DNA of 64,000 bases from Clostridium pasteurianum (GCF_001705235.1 NZ_MCGV01000001.1:496001-560000), one strand, 5' to 3'. Positions 38,391 through 47,381 are shown, counted from the first letter of the stretch. Numbers and translations are program-made. Notes: generated from the sequence alone by a model not told the origin.

Positions 38391-38503
38391 AATTCGCAAT
38401 ATTTATAAACTACAAATTATTAATATTTTAATGAAACAATCCTTTTAATCAAAAATATTTTTATAAAATTCAAATAAAGTATTTTCTAATTTATTATGAT
38501 TCA

Positions 38504-38992
38504 TTAGTTCTTCTTTAATAGTTCTCTTGGAATATGGCAGTACCCATTAGGATTTTTATCTAAATACTTTTGATGATACTCTTCTGCATCATAAAAATTC
38601 TTTAAAGGTAAAAACTCAGTTACGATTGGAGCTTTATATTTTTTCTGTTCCTCTTCCTTAGATTTTAATATGACATCTAAATCACCTTTATCTATATAAT
38701 AAACTCCAGTACGATATTGTGTTCCTAAATCATGTCCCTGCCTATCTTTTATAGTTGGATCTACTACCTTCCAATATGCCTCTAAAAGTTTTTCTAATGT
38801 AACTTTCTTTTCATCATACTTAATATAGCAGGCTTCAGCATAACCAGTGGTATTTTCACAAACTTCTTTATATGTTGGATTTTCTGTATGTCCATTGGCA
38901 TATCCTACTCTAGTGCTGATAACTCCATCAATTGTATTAAAATATGCTTCAACACCCCAAAAACATCCTCCTGCAAATACTATTTCTTTCAT
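38504..38992 (-). CDS. msrA: Peptide-methionine (S)-S-oxide reductase
   Basis: A 162-residue enzyme with the catalytic Cys in [12 protein letters not shown] near the N-terminus, and [14 protein letters not shown] and AEEYHQKYL further on. It repairs oxidised methionine. No C-terminal resolving Cys is present, so reduction probably depends on another thiol protein. GGAGG before ATG 38992. Single gene. Confidence 0.95.
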   Translation of the reverse strand: MKEIVFAGGCFWGVEAYFNTIDGVISTRVGYANGHTENPTYKEVCENTTGYAEACYIKYDEKKVTLEKLLEAYWKVVDPTIKDRQGHDLGTQYRTGVYYIDKGDLDVILKSKEEEQKKYKAPIVTEFLPLKNFYDAEEYHQKYLDKNPNGYCHIPRELLKKN

Positions 38993-39076
38993 GTTTTATA
39001 CCTCCTCTTAAAATTCATCTATACATATTATGTTACATTTTAGCACAATTTAATATCAAAAACATATCATAAAATG

Positions 39077-39579
39077 TTATTTAATTAAAACTATTATACA
39101 CGCTATTATTACTGAAATAATTATACCTGCCGCTGTACCCTTTATAGAATTCATAATATGAAATCAAGGACTTTCATACTCTTTAATCATATCTTCCGTT
39201 ACAGGAATTCTAAACCTCTTATCGTGGCAAAATAACATGATATCTAAAACCAATACATCAAATAGGTTTCCAACCATGAATAACCCAAAAGCATAAATAA
39301 ATGCATGAGAAAAAGTTCTGGCGCCTGAAAATATACTACCATAGTAAATATAACAATAAATATTATTGCTCCTAATATTTTTAAGCTTACTTTTTTATTC
39401 TTGGTACGAATTTTATCCTTATATTGAGACAAACTTTTTACTCTCTCCTGAATTACTGGCGGATAATTAAATACCTGCTTTAATGGATTCTTTAATGTTG
39501 CTGGAACCACTATCAAAGCAAAAATAGCACATAAAATAATACTCGCTATTACAAATAACATAGCCATCACTCCTCGCAT
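39077..39579 (-). pseudogene. Frameshifted small membrane protein
   Basis: The open frame (39244-39579, 111 residues) has one membrane segment at the N-terminus and two towards the end (IFIVIFTMVVYF, MHLFMLLGYSW). It ends abruptly in WLETYLMYWF. In a neighbouring frame the sequence goes on as MVGNLFDVLVLDIMLFCHDK and RFRIPVTEDMIKEYESP, hits TGA, then continues with a further membrane segment (GIIISVIIACIIVLI) to 39077. This continuation looks like the proper C-terminus, so one frameshift and one stop seem to have inactivated the gene. Downstream of a TetR gene that may have controlled it. Function unknown. Confidence 0.7.
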
Positions 39580-39590
39580 GCTAAAGTTTT

Positions 39591-40175
39591 CTAATTCTCA
39601 TAAATATAATTGCACAACATATTCATCATCATTAAAAGATTCTGTTCTAATGCATCTTCATGTAATTCATCCTTATTTTCTGATGTTATAGCCATAATTT
39701 TAAGTATGTTTTCAATAACATGATAGTTTAAATTTTGTTTTGCTCCAATTGCATGTCCAAAAATTAGAGCCGCAATATGGTCTTCCTCATCAGTATCTAG
39801 CTTAGTTTCTTTAGGTAGTTTTTTCTTTAACCACTCTTCATCCTCTCTTGTTATAAAAGAAATAACATTGTCTCCACTAGTAAAAGAAAACTTTTGTAGT
39901 AAATTTAAAAAAGTCTCTTTATCAATTCCGCCTTTTTCTTCAATAGCATTATTAATGTACTCTAATATCTTCTCTTTGTTAAACCTAATGACCTTATACA
40001 CATAATCTTCCTTTGACTTAAAAAAATGATAAAAAGTTCCCTTGCCTATATTGGCACCTTCAGTAACATCGTCAATAATCATTTTTTTGATACCCTTTTG
40101 TTTAATCATATTAATTCCTATTTCAAGCAACCTTATTTTTATTTTTTCTCTCTTTTCATCAGTAAATATCGACAT
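39591..40175 (-). CDS. TetR-family transcriptional regulator
   Basis: A 194-residue regulator from ATG 40175, which follows GGAAG. HTH: KMIIDDVTEGANIGKGTFYHFFKSKEDYVYKV with GKGTFYHFF as recognition helix. The C-terminal ligand domain is not assignable. Directly upstream of the frameshifted membrane gene, its likely former target, so the pair may be a relic. Confidence 0.88.
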   Translation of the reverse strand: MSIFTDEKREKIKIRLLEIGINMIKQKGIKKMIIDDVTEGANIGKGTFYHFFKSKEDYVYKVIRFNKEKILEYINNAIEEKGGIDKETFLNLLQKFSFTSGDNVISFITREDEEWLKKKLPKETKLDTDEEDHIAALIFGHAIGAKQNLNYHVIENILKIMAITSENKDELHEDALEQNLLMMMNMLCNYIYEN

Positions 40176-40267
40176 TTCTTCACTTCCATTTCTATTCATA
40201 TGACTATTTCAATGAATTTTAGTCACATAATATGTATACCACTTTATAGAAAAACATGCAACAAAAA

Positions 40268-40330
40268 TGCGAAGCAACAATGCTTCGTCACGTTAAAAGA
40301 ATTCTATAAATCTAATGTTCAAAAATCTAT
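40268..40330. repeat. Half of a subfamily I palindrome repeat
   Basis: GCGAAGCAACAATGCTTCGT, CGTTAAAAGAATTCTATAAA and TCTAATGTTCAAAAATC match one arm of the copy at 50727. The other arm is absent. It joins directly onto the rhamnulokinase remnant. Confidence 0.65.
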
Positions 40331-40481
40331 CATGATCTACATCAACAGTTGATGGAAAATCCATATGTTCCTTAGCTAAATCAACTAATTCAACAAAAGA
40401 ATATTTGTCATTTAAGTTTCTTCTGACCTCCTGAATTACCCAAAGTCCAATAGTATTCTTTAAAAGTCTGTATCTATAGTC
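40327..40481 (-). pseudogene. Rhamnulokinase (FGGY) fragment
   Basis: The minus strand reads through about 51 codons: DYRYRLLKNTIGLWVIQEVR, RNLNDKYSFVELVDLAKEH, then MDFPSTVDVDHDRFLN. LKNxxGLWxIQEVRR and FPSxVDVxxxRFL are characteristic of RhaB-type kinases, which phosphorylate L-rhamnulose. Both ends are lost; one is replaced by a palindrome-repeat half. It is a relic of rhamnose catabolism. The 40485-40755 stretch also holds a 41-codon open piece (MKLAMIMGLLSNLNLTKCDY) that I cannot assign. Confidence 0.7.
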
Positions 40482-40755
40482 TTATAACAATACCTTACTG
40501 CCAACAATTGCTATTCATTATGCAGCTTTCTTTTGTTGTACCTCTTCATCTGCAACATTGCTAATACACTTATTTATATCCATGTAATCACATTTCGTAA
40601 GATTTAGATTTGAAAGTAACCCCATAATCATAGCAAGTTTCATATTTTTTGCACTAAATACTTCCTTTATTTATCTCACTGAATATCGCTTTAATGCTTG
40701 CAAATATTTTAAAAACCTTTTCCTGATTCACCCAAAGTATAATTTTTATTAAAAA

Positions 40756-40784
40756 AGCTGCCAAACTTTTTTAGTCCGACAGCT
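40756..40784 (-). terminator. Terminator of the reductase operon
   Basis: Minus-strand AGCTGTCGGACT-AAAAA-AGTTTGGCAGCT (12 bp with G-U pairs) followed by TTTTTTAAT, about 30 bases after the last ORF. Confidence 0.75.
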
Positions 40785-40814
40785 CTTTCTTACATATACT
40801 TAAGAATATTTATT

Positions 40815-41048
40815 TTAAATTGATTTAAACTGTATTTTCCTATATTCTTCTATTTTTTCATTTATAAATTTCCACTTGCCGTCCTCTGTCTTTTCTAAAT
40901 TTCCACCAACTCCGCATACCTGACATTCAATCGGATAATAAGTTACATCTGCGCCTTGATTTTGACAGCTTAATAATGCTTCTTTTAATAAAATTTCACT
41001 GTTGCTATTTTTACGTCCTCCCATAACACCTAATATTTTTTTACTCAT
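40815..41048 (-). pseudogene. NAD(P)H-dependent FMN reductase-like, internally deleted
   Basis: A 77-residue ORF. MSKKILGVMGGRKNSNSEIL with KEALLSCQNQGADV is the N-terminal strand-loop-helix of flavodoxin-like FMN reductases. After about 38 residues the sequence jumps to CQVCGVGGNLEKTEDGKWKF, which looks like the C-terminal end of some members. The family is normally 180-200 residues or more, so most of the fold is missing and it should not work alone. Its ATG overlaps the stop of the DUF1097 gene. Confidence 0.6.
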
Positions 41049-41559
41049 TTTTATTTTTTCCTTCCAAACACTTTTCTATTCCAATTTGAATTTTATTAAC
41101 TCCAACTCCAACATACCACACCCCAACAAGCATAGCTGCACCTATCTGAATTGGAAGTGTTCCTAACCTTCCATATCCTACCGGTGCAAGTATTGTAAGA
41201 CCAATTGCCCACCCGCAAAGCAGTGCTGGGCAAAAAATCCATCTTTCTAACAATGCTGAAATTATCACTCCAAGTCCACCTAAAATAAAAAGCGTTATAA
41301 ATAAATTTATGTCTTTATTGAAAGGCAAATAATTCATAATAAAGAGTGCAAATACTGCCCAAAAATCTCCCATTAAAAAACCCAAAGAAATTTTAACAGC
41401 ATCTGAAACTTTATTTCCATTTGTCACATATAAGCCCGCACAAATAAGTGCAACTGCACCAGTTGTAACACCTATGTGTGGTGCAAGCACTGCCCATATT
41501 GGTGGAAATAGCGCAATGCAAAAAGCTAATATAAACACCTCTCGCTTTAACTTTTTCAT
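41041..41559 (-). CDS. DUF1097 membrane protein
   Basis: A 172-residue protein with five or six membrane segments (VFILAFCIALFPPIWAVLAP, TGAVALICAGLYV, LFITLFILGGLGVIISALL, CGWAIGLTILAP). DUF1097 proteins such as E. coli YcdZ have no firm function; a transport or membrane-support role for the neighbouring enzymes is possible. Ribosome site AGAAGGA lies inside the end of the upstream gene. Intact, unlike the genes on both sides. Confidence 0.72.
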   Translation of the reverse strand: MKKLKREVFILAFCIALFPPIWAVLAPHIGVTTGAVALICAGLYVTNGNKVSDAVKISLGFLMGDFWAVFALFIMNYLPFNKDINLFITLFILGGLGVIISALLERWIFCPALLCGWAIGLTILAPVGYGRLGTLPIQIGAAMLVGVWYVGVGVNKIQIGIEKCLEGKNKNE

Positions 41560-41562
41560 CTT

Positions 41563-42242
41563 TTACCAGTTGTCCTTCTCTTCTGCATATACTTTAGGGA
41601 GTATTGCTGCAAGATTGGCAAATTCTTTAATGTTATGTCCAAATAGCATCTTAGGCATTATATCAGATATTGCTACTCCATCAGGAATTAGCTTTACAAC
41701 CTTTCCTTCTTTAAGTCCATATCCCATCCAAAATCTTGATTCAAACATAACACCACCGTCTACTTTTATGCATTTATGTGTCATTAAAGCTGGAGCCTTT
41801 CCCTCTCCTACTGCACAAACCATGGCGGCACAACCTTTTGTACCAATTTTACTCATATCATAACCTAAATCGCTAGGCTTTTTAAAGCAAAGTATAATCG
41901 GATCTGGTCCCATACCAATGTCCTCTAAAATACTATGATTTACTCCCCAAGTTTTCTGACTGCAAGGCACTTTAGGATCTTTTACATATTCAGGTTTATC
42001 TGCTCTTGCGTAATAATGATCATCTCTGTCCCAAATTTTATAACGTAAATCACTTCCTATTGGATGCCAACCAAACCACCAATCAATCATTTCTGGCGTA
42101 ACATCTTTCATAAAACTCCTTTATTATCCGCTGCTGGTCCATTCCATATATCTAATTTCTCCTTTGGAATCTCAGCAAGTGGCATATAATAATATTTTGC
42201 ATAAGGTAATTTCTTCTCTTCCTCTGTAATTACACTTGACAT
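41563..42242 (-). pseudogene. DAPG/phloretin-hydrolase-like gene, split and partly deleted
   Basis: Two pieces. The first (42242-42108, 44 codons) reads YAKYYYMPLAEIPKEKLDIW and stops. The second (42111-41563, 182 codons) begins MKDVTPEMIDWWFGWHPIGS, continues RYKIWDRDDHYYARADKPEY and ends with FGHNIKEFANLAAILPKVY, whose HxxxE looks like the zinc motif. VTPEMIDWWFxWH is the signature of the PhlG/phloretin hydrolase family, which splits C-C bonds of acylphloroglucinols and phloretin. The family normally has ~270-290 residues, and about 45 central ones are missing here. A GGAG site overlaps the first stop, so the 182-residue part may still be made. Confidence 0.7.
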
Positions 42243-42259
42243 TTATATTTCCCCTCTCT

Positions 42260-43714
42260 CTATACCTCTTTAATATAATCTGCAGCACTTTCTCCTGCCA
42301 TACGCCCAGAATTAACTGCAAAGCCCATGCTGTTACCAGGAAGAGTAAAGTTATAGCTGTCTCCATAAATAGTATTAGCATCAGTTCCTGCACTATAAAG
42401 TCCTTCAATTGGATTAAAGCTTTCATCTAAAACTTCACAGTATTTATTGATACGAACACCACCTATTGTTCCATAAGCTCCAAGGTAGAACTTTCCAACC
42501 AAATACTTCCCTTTTCCAGTAATAGGATGAAGATATGCTTGTTTTTTATGAAACTTAGTGTCTACTCCCGTTTCACAGGCTTCATTGTATTCATCAATAG
42601 TATCTTGTAATTTTTCGGCATCAATATTAAGCTTTTTAGCAAGCTCTTCTATTGTTTCTGCTTCGAAATATGCTTCATAACCCTGCTCCACTGCCTTATC
42701 AGCCTGTTCATCAAATGCAAGGAAAGCATCTGCTGGATGAACAATATCAAAAATATCTGGTCCATTCTTTTTATAATGTTTTAAAACACTTTCATCCATA
42801 ATACAATAAGCATAGTTTCCCGGCTGCATTGCAATAGCATTCCCTGTAAATGTAGTATTACCCATGTCACCTTCATTCATAAATCTGTCACCAAGCTGAT
42901 TGATTAAAAGATTTGGCTGACGCAAGACTGCATCTAATAAGAACCAGCTTAAATTATCAGGAAGCTGATAAATTGCCTCAATATTTTCTCCATATTTCAT
43001 TGCACCTGCTTGCCACATCATTTTTAAGCCATCACCTGTAATTCCAGGAATCGTAAATGGGAAGTAATCTTCTCCAATTGTTAATCCAAATTCAGATTTT
43101 ATCATGTCTTTATTATTTCCAAAGCCTCCAGTTGCTACAATAACAGCCTTTGCCCTAGCTTCAATGATATTTCCTTCACTATCCTCTGCTGTAACACCAC
43201 ATACTTTCCCATCTTCTTTTATTAAAGATACTACTGGTGTTCCTAGTAAAACTTCTGTTCCAAGTTCTTTTGCTCTTTCTGTCATAACTTTTACCATTCC
43301 ACTAGCCGCACGAGGTCCAATAACTCCATTTTCAGGTTTAACTATATGCCAAGTTGCCTCAGATTCTTTAAAATAACGAAATGCTCCTGCAAATTCTACT
43401 CCCATATCCTGTAACCATTCGATAGTCTCTGCACTCTTATTAAAGTATGTTTGAACTAAGTCTTCATCTACACGATAATGAGTATATTTCATATGCATAT
43501 CAAGAGCTTCTTCTACACTGATGTTATTAAAGCCATCTTTCTGAATTTTAGTATCTATTCCAAGTGGTCCCATACCCATGTTTGCTGCTCCACCTGTTGC
43601 ACTGGATTTTTCAAAAAGAATAGATTTTAAATTGTTTTCTCCAGCTGTAATAGCTGCTGCAAGTCCTGCTGGGCCTCCTGCTGCGATTATAATATCTGTT
43701 TCCATCTTTTTCAT
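42260..43714 (-). CDS. Possible internally initiated flavoprotein
   Basis: AAGGAGGGAACTATT precedes an in-frame ATG at 43714 that starts MKKMETDIIIAAGGPAGLAA. The product would be a complete 484-residue FAD_binding_2 reductase (fumarate/urocanate/3-ketosteroid-reductase type). The ribosome site is stronger than many in the window and stands exactly at the domain edge. Either the fusion is recent and the start is left over, or free flavoprotein is made as well. Use of the start is inferred. Confidence 0.5.
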   Translation of the reverse strand: MKKMETDIIIAAGGPAGLAAAITAGENNLKSILFEKSSATGGAANMGMGPLGIDTKIQKDGFNNISVEEALDMHMKYTHYRVDEDLVQTYFNKSAETIEWLQDMGVEFAGAFRYFKESEATWHIVKPENGVIGPRAASGMVKVMTERAKELGTEVLLGTPVVSLIKEDGKVCGVTAEDSEGNIIEARAKAVIVATGGFGNNKDMIKSEFGLTIGEDYFPFTIPGITGDGLKMMWQAGAMKYGENIEAIYQLPDNLSWFLLDAVLRQPNLLINQLGDRFMNEGDMGNTTFTGNAIAMQPGNYAYCIMDESVLKHYKKNGPDIFDIVHPADAFLAFDEQADKAVEQGYEAYFEAETIEELAKKLNIDAEKLQDTIDEYNEACETGVDTKFHKKQAYLHPITGKGKYLVGKFYLGAYGTIGGVRINKYCEVLDESFNPIEGLYSAGTDANTIYGDSYNFTLPGNSMGFAVNSGRMAGESAADYIKEV

Positions 43715-45040
43715 AATAGTTCCCTCCTTAGACTTTTTAATCTTCGATATTTCCTTATGTTCTTCATTATTATCTTTTTTAAGAGGCATAACAAGCCTAC
43801 TTCTATGCCTCTTTAAATTGTGCTGTTTTTTCTTTTCTGTTTCCTCTTCTACTAAATTTCTACTTCCTTTTATTCTTGTTAATTTTGTAGGCAGTTTAGG
43901 AGCTTTTCCATTTACCTTAACAATTGCATTATTAGGACATTCATCTATACATTTGCCGCATTTAGTGCAGTCAAATTCATCAATCATTGAAATATAACCC
44001 TTTTTTCCTTCAATACAATCCTCCGGACATACTTCCAGGCATTTTCCACATCCCTTGCATTTTGCGGGATCTACATATATATTGGTAAAAGCTAAACATT
44101 GACCAGCAGGACAGCCTCTCTTCTTAGTATGCTGCTCTACTTCTGATTTAAATTTTGCTATTGCACTTGCTGCTGGTTCTCCTGAACTTTTTCCTAATGA
44201 ACAATTACATGAAAATTCCATTGCACTGGTTAGCTCTTCTACCATAGCAATATCATCTTTCTTTGATCTTCCTTTTGTCATGTCATCAAATATAACATCA
44301 AGTTGATATAATCCTTCACGGCAAAAAGTACATTTCCCGCAGCTCTGCTTTCTAAGATCTTCTAGCTCTTTTTTTGTCTTTTCTACTATGCAGTCATTTT
44401 CATAAATTATATGAATAACACCGCTTCCATAGGATTTCTCCTTTGTAATGTTATTATTTAATACTTCTAATCCATGAAAATGATGGTTAATCATAATCGA
44501 TTTAATCTTAGCTGTATCTACCAAATCCGCAAGCTTTGTACCAAACTTAACTTCCTTAGGTACATCTTCATTGACTGATATGATAATTTCTGGTGATATT
44601 CCTGTAATTTTATCCGCAACTCCTGCTAAAGTCTCTAAATTAAAAATAACATGCTCTTTATGTGCTCTTACATCAACTATTTCGCTTGCTTCTACTCTAA
44701 GTTTTACTCCTGCTGTTTTTGCACCTGCTAATAATTCGGCTTCATTATCCGTATTGCGAAGTATCAATAGAGCTTCTTCTGCTCCTGCTGCCTTTACTAA
44801 TACTGAAAGACCTGCTGCAAGTCCAGCTGGATTTGTTTTTGCCAAAATATTAAGCATTCCATCTGTATCAGAATTATTTAATGCCCCAACTATAATTTTG
44901 CAATTGGTTTTTTCCTCTATCATATCCAAAACTTTCATAGGTCTTGTGCCATAATCATACATTCCCTGTAAGCATGATAGTGCAGCTTCTTTTTCAATTT
45001 TTTCTGCCAATATAAGTGCCTTAGTATTATTAGTCAGCAT
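42260..45040 (-). CDS. NuoF-like Fe-S protein fused to fumarate-reductase-type flavoprotein
   Basis: A 926-residue fusion from ATG 45040 (GGAGG upstream). The N-terminal ~200 residues resemble a degenerate NuoF with a weak SLBB-like part but no NADH/FMN glycine-rich loop. Then come the NuoF-type cluster motif SCGKCTFCREG, CPAGQC, and a two-cluster ferredoxin (CKGCGKCLEVCPEDC, CTKCGKCIDECP). After a basic linker the FAD_binding_2 part starts (TDIIIAAGGPAGLAAAITAG) and ends YSAGTDANTIYGDSYNFTLPGNSMGFAVNSGR. It should pass electrons to FAD to reduce an activated double bond. An internal AAGGAGG and ATG lie at the flavoprotein start. Confidence 0.85.
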   Translation of the reverse strand: MLTNNTKALILAEKIEKEAALSCLQGMYDYGTRPMKVLDMIEEKTNCKIIVGALNNSDTDGMLNILAKTNPAGLAAGLSVLVKAAGAEEALLILRNTDNEAELLAGAKTAGVKLRVEASEIVDVRAHKEHVIFNLETLAGVADKITGISPEIIISVNEDVPKEVKFGTKLADLVDTAKIKSIMINHHFHGLEVLNNNITKEKSYGSGVIHIIYENDCIVEKTKKELEDLRKQSCGKCTFCREGLYQLDVIFDDMTKGRSKKDDIAMVEELTSAMEFSCNCSLGKSSGEPAASAIAKFKSEVEQHTKKRGCPAGQCLAFTNIYVDPAKCKGCGKCLEVCPEDCIEGKKGYISMIDEFDCTKCGKCIDECPNNAIVKVNGKAPKLPTKLTRIKGSRNLVEEETEKKKQHNLKRHRSRLVMPLKKDNNEEHKEISKIKKSKEGTIMKKMETDIIIAAGGPAGLAAAITAGENNLKSILFEKSSATGGAANMGMGPLGIDTKIQKDGFNNISVEEALDMHMKYTHYRVDEDLVQTYFNKSAETIEWLQDMGVEFAGAFRYFKESEATWHIVKPENGVIGPRAASGMVKVMTERAKELGTEVLLGTPVVSLIKEDGKVCGVTAEDSEGNIIEARAKAVIVATGGFGNNKDMIKSEFGLTIGEDYFPFTIPGITGDGLKMMWQAGAMKYGENIEAIYQLPDNLSWFLLDAVLRQPNLLINQLGDRFMNEGDMGNTTFTGNAIAMQPGNYAYCIMDESVLKHYKKNGPDIFDIVHPADAFLAFDEQADKAVEQGYEAYFEAETIEELAKKLNIDAEKLQDTIDEYNEACETGVDTKFHKKQAYLHPITGKGKYLVGKFYLGAYGTIGGVRINKYCEVLDESFNPIEGLYSAGTDANTIYGDSYNFTLPGNSMGFAVNSGRMAGESAADYIKEV

Positions 45041-47162
45041 TTTTATTCGCCTCCACTTCATTACTTATAGAATAATCGCTCCAAACACGATGCTTTGTAA
45101 TATCGAATCTAAGGTCACACTGCAAACATCTTCCTGCCTCACTGCAAATATCATCACTGCAAAGCCCTTTGTTTACATTATTAAAATTATCTTTTCTCTC
45201 ATCTGCTTGTACAATGTCCTCTTTTGCACGCTTTAGATAGCCAAATTTTTCTATTCTTCCAATGTTTGAAGTTTTTTTATCTTTAGGTGCTAATACCTCT
45301 GAAATATCTCCATCTCCACCAAGATATCGATCAATTTCACTGGCTGCATCTCTTCCTGCTGCAACTGCTCCAACTACAGTTTTAGTTCCATATACTGCGT
45401 CTCCGCAGGCAAAAATTCCTTCTACACTTGTCTTTGCACTTTTTCCTATTTCAACTGCAATAGAATTTCCACGTCCAAGCTTTAGTCCTGCTTCTTCACT
45501 TATTGCAGTTCTCTGCCCAACTGCAAATATAACAGTATCAGCATTAATAATGTGTTCTGAATCAGGTTCCTTTTCAATGATGGCTCTGCGGTTTTCATCA
45601 AAAGAAAAGTTCTTAACATTGCAAAAAGCAACACCAGTAACTTTATCATCACCAACAATTCTCTCAAAAGTTTGTCCGGGATGTACAAAAATGCCTTCTT
45701 CTCCAGCCTCTTTAATTTCCTCATCATCAGCTAGCATTACTTCACGCTTCTCTAGACATGCTAAATGAATTTCCTCTGCCCCAAGACGCTTAGCAGTTCT
45801 TGCACAATCAAAAGCAACATTTCCTCCGCCTAAAACAATAACATGTTTTCCAATTCCAGTATTTTCACCCATTGAAGCCTTTCGCAAAAATTCTGTATTA
45901 ACTATAACTCCATCAAGTTCATTTCCTTCCATAGGAAGACGTACCCCCTTGTGAGTTCCTATAGCCATAAGTATTGCATCAAATTTCTTTAATAATCCTT
46001 TAGGCTCATCTACTCTAGTATTTACTTCAACCTTAACCCCAACTTCTTTAACGTAATTAGCTTCTTTGTCTACAATTTCACGAGGCAAACGATAGGCTGG
46101 AATTCCATACTGCATTTGTCCACCAAGCTTTGGATATGCTTCTTTCAAAACAACTTCATGTCCCTGCTTAGCCAAATAAAATGCCGCTGCAAGTCCAGCT
46201 GGACCACCTCCAACTACACAAACTTTTTTTCCTGTTGATGGAAGATGTTTGCTGTTTTTCTTCCATAATTTATTATTGTCATGTTCTGCAGCATATCTTT
46301 TAATATCACGAATAGACACAGCTTCATTGACCTCGCCTCGTCTGCATTTGCCTTCACATGGATGCGCACATACACGACCTAAACATTCTGGGAAAGGAAG
46401 TCTTTCATGTATAACTGCTGTAGCTTCAGCAAATTTACCTTCCTTTGTAAAACGCAAATATCTAGGTATATTCGTATGTACCGGACAGGTAGCTTCACAT
46501 GGAATTAAAGTATCATGTTTCTCTATAGGAGAATAATTTAACATATCACGAATAGTTCCTGTTGGACAGACCTCTGCACATGCTCCACAAAAACGGCAAT
46601 CTGAATCCTTTAGTAATTTATCATGAAGGGTTCCTACATATGTCTCCATATCTTTCTTATTGTACTTAAGAACTTTTGCTCCTCTCAAATCATTACAAGC
46701 ACGCACACATCTTCCACATAATACGCAGCGATTCATATCATGAATTAAAAGAGGATTTTCTTCATTACTTTTAAATCCTTTTACTCTTGTCCTCATTCTT
46801 GCTGCAGATACTTCCATATACTGTATCAATGTCTGAAATTCACATCTTCCATATTTAGGGCAAGTTGAACAATCTTCTGGATGAGCTGCAAGTAATAATT
46901 CCATTGCAAGCTTTCTTAACCGATTAATTTTTTCACTTTTCGTACAGATATTTAAGCCATCCTCTGCTTTAAGTGTACAAGATGTAAAAACTCCTTCCTT
47001 TCCTTCTACTTCAACTACACATAAGCGACATGAACCAAGTTCTGGCAAGTCAGGATGATGGCATAAATGTGGAATATAAATTCCATTCTGAAGCGCAGCT
47101 TCCAAAACGTTTACACCTTCGGTAACTTCAAATTTCTTTCCATCTATTGTAATGCTAACCAC
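45030..47162 (-). CDS. NAD(P)H-oxidising Fe-S flavoprotein (NuoG N-terminus plus GltD-like)
   Basis: A 710-residue protein. Order: [2Fe-2S] domain (CHHPDLPELGSCRLCVVEVE), the His-type cluster motif HPEDCSTCPKYGRC, two [4Fe-4S] motifs (CVLCGRCVRAC, CRFCGACAEVCP), then a GltD-like module with CEATCPVHTNIPRY, CLGRVCAHPCEGKC, FAD site VVGGGPAGLAAAFYLAK, NAD(P) site VIVLGGGNVAFDCARTAK and GIFACGDAVYG. It ends with an extra CxxC-type tail (CSDDICSEAGRCLQC). It should oxidise NAD(P)H and feed the next protein, which it overlaps by 11 bases. Start GTG 47162 follows AAGGAAGTGG. First gene of the operon, divergent from a pucR-type gene. Confidence 0.87.
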   Translation of the reverse strand: MVSITIDGKKFEVTEGVNVLEAALQNGIYIPHLCHHPDLPELGSCRLCVVEVEGKEGVFTSCTLKAEDGLNICTKSEKINRLRKLAMELLLAAHPEDCSTCPKYGRCEFQTLIQYMEVSAARMRTRVKGFKSNEENPLLIHDMNRCVLCGRCVRACNDLRGAKVLKYNKKDMETYVGTLHDKLLKDSDCRFCGACAEVCPTGTIRDMLNYSPIEKHDTLIPCEATCPVHTNIPRYLRFTKEGKFAEATAVIHERLPFPECLGRVCAHPCEGKCRRGEVNEAVSIRDIKRYAAEHDNNKLWKKNSKHLPSTGKKVCVVGGGPAGLAAAFYLAKQGHEVVLKEAYPKLGGQMQYGIPAYRLPREIVDKEANYVKEVGVKVEVNTRVDEPKGLLKKFDAILMAIGTHKGVRLPMEGNELDGVIVNTEFLRKASMGENTGIGKHVIVLGGGNVAFDCARTAKRLGAEEIHLACLEKREVMLADDEEIKEAGEEGIFVHPGQTFERIVGDDKVTGVAFCNVKNFSFDENRRAIIEKEPDSEHIINADTVIFAVGQRTAISEEAGLKLGRGNSIAVEIGKSAKTSVEGIFACGDAVYGTKTVVGAVAAGRDAASEIDRYLGGDGDISEVLAPKDKKTSNIGRIEKFGYLKRAKEDIVQADERKDNFNNVNKGLCSDDICSEAGRCLQCDLRFDITKHRVWSDYSISNEVEANKNAD

Positions 47163-47381
47163 TTGTCTACCACTTCCTTATTTAATTATAAAATCACAAA
47201 GTATTGTTATCCCTTTAACAATTATTATACATGTCTTTTCTTACCGATACTTCCTTCAAATGTTGAAAAATTCAATTAAAAAATCATTTTATTTCAGACA
47301 TTTGTCTGAATATGAATTGAGAAAATTCTAAATAAAGTTTACAATATATATAAGAGTTATAAGAAGGGAGTTAATCAAAAG

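Noticed and set aside
40485-40755. Transposase remnant
   Set aside because: A 41-codon open piece exists but I see no transposase motif, so no call is made.
45262-45768. 168-codon plus-strand ORF inside the GltD-like gene
   Set aside because: Antisense to a clear Fe-S flavoprotein; low-complexity Ser/Pro/Ala composition typical of a shadow frame.
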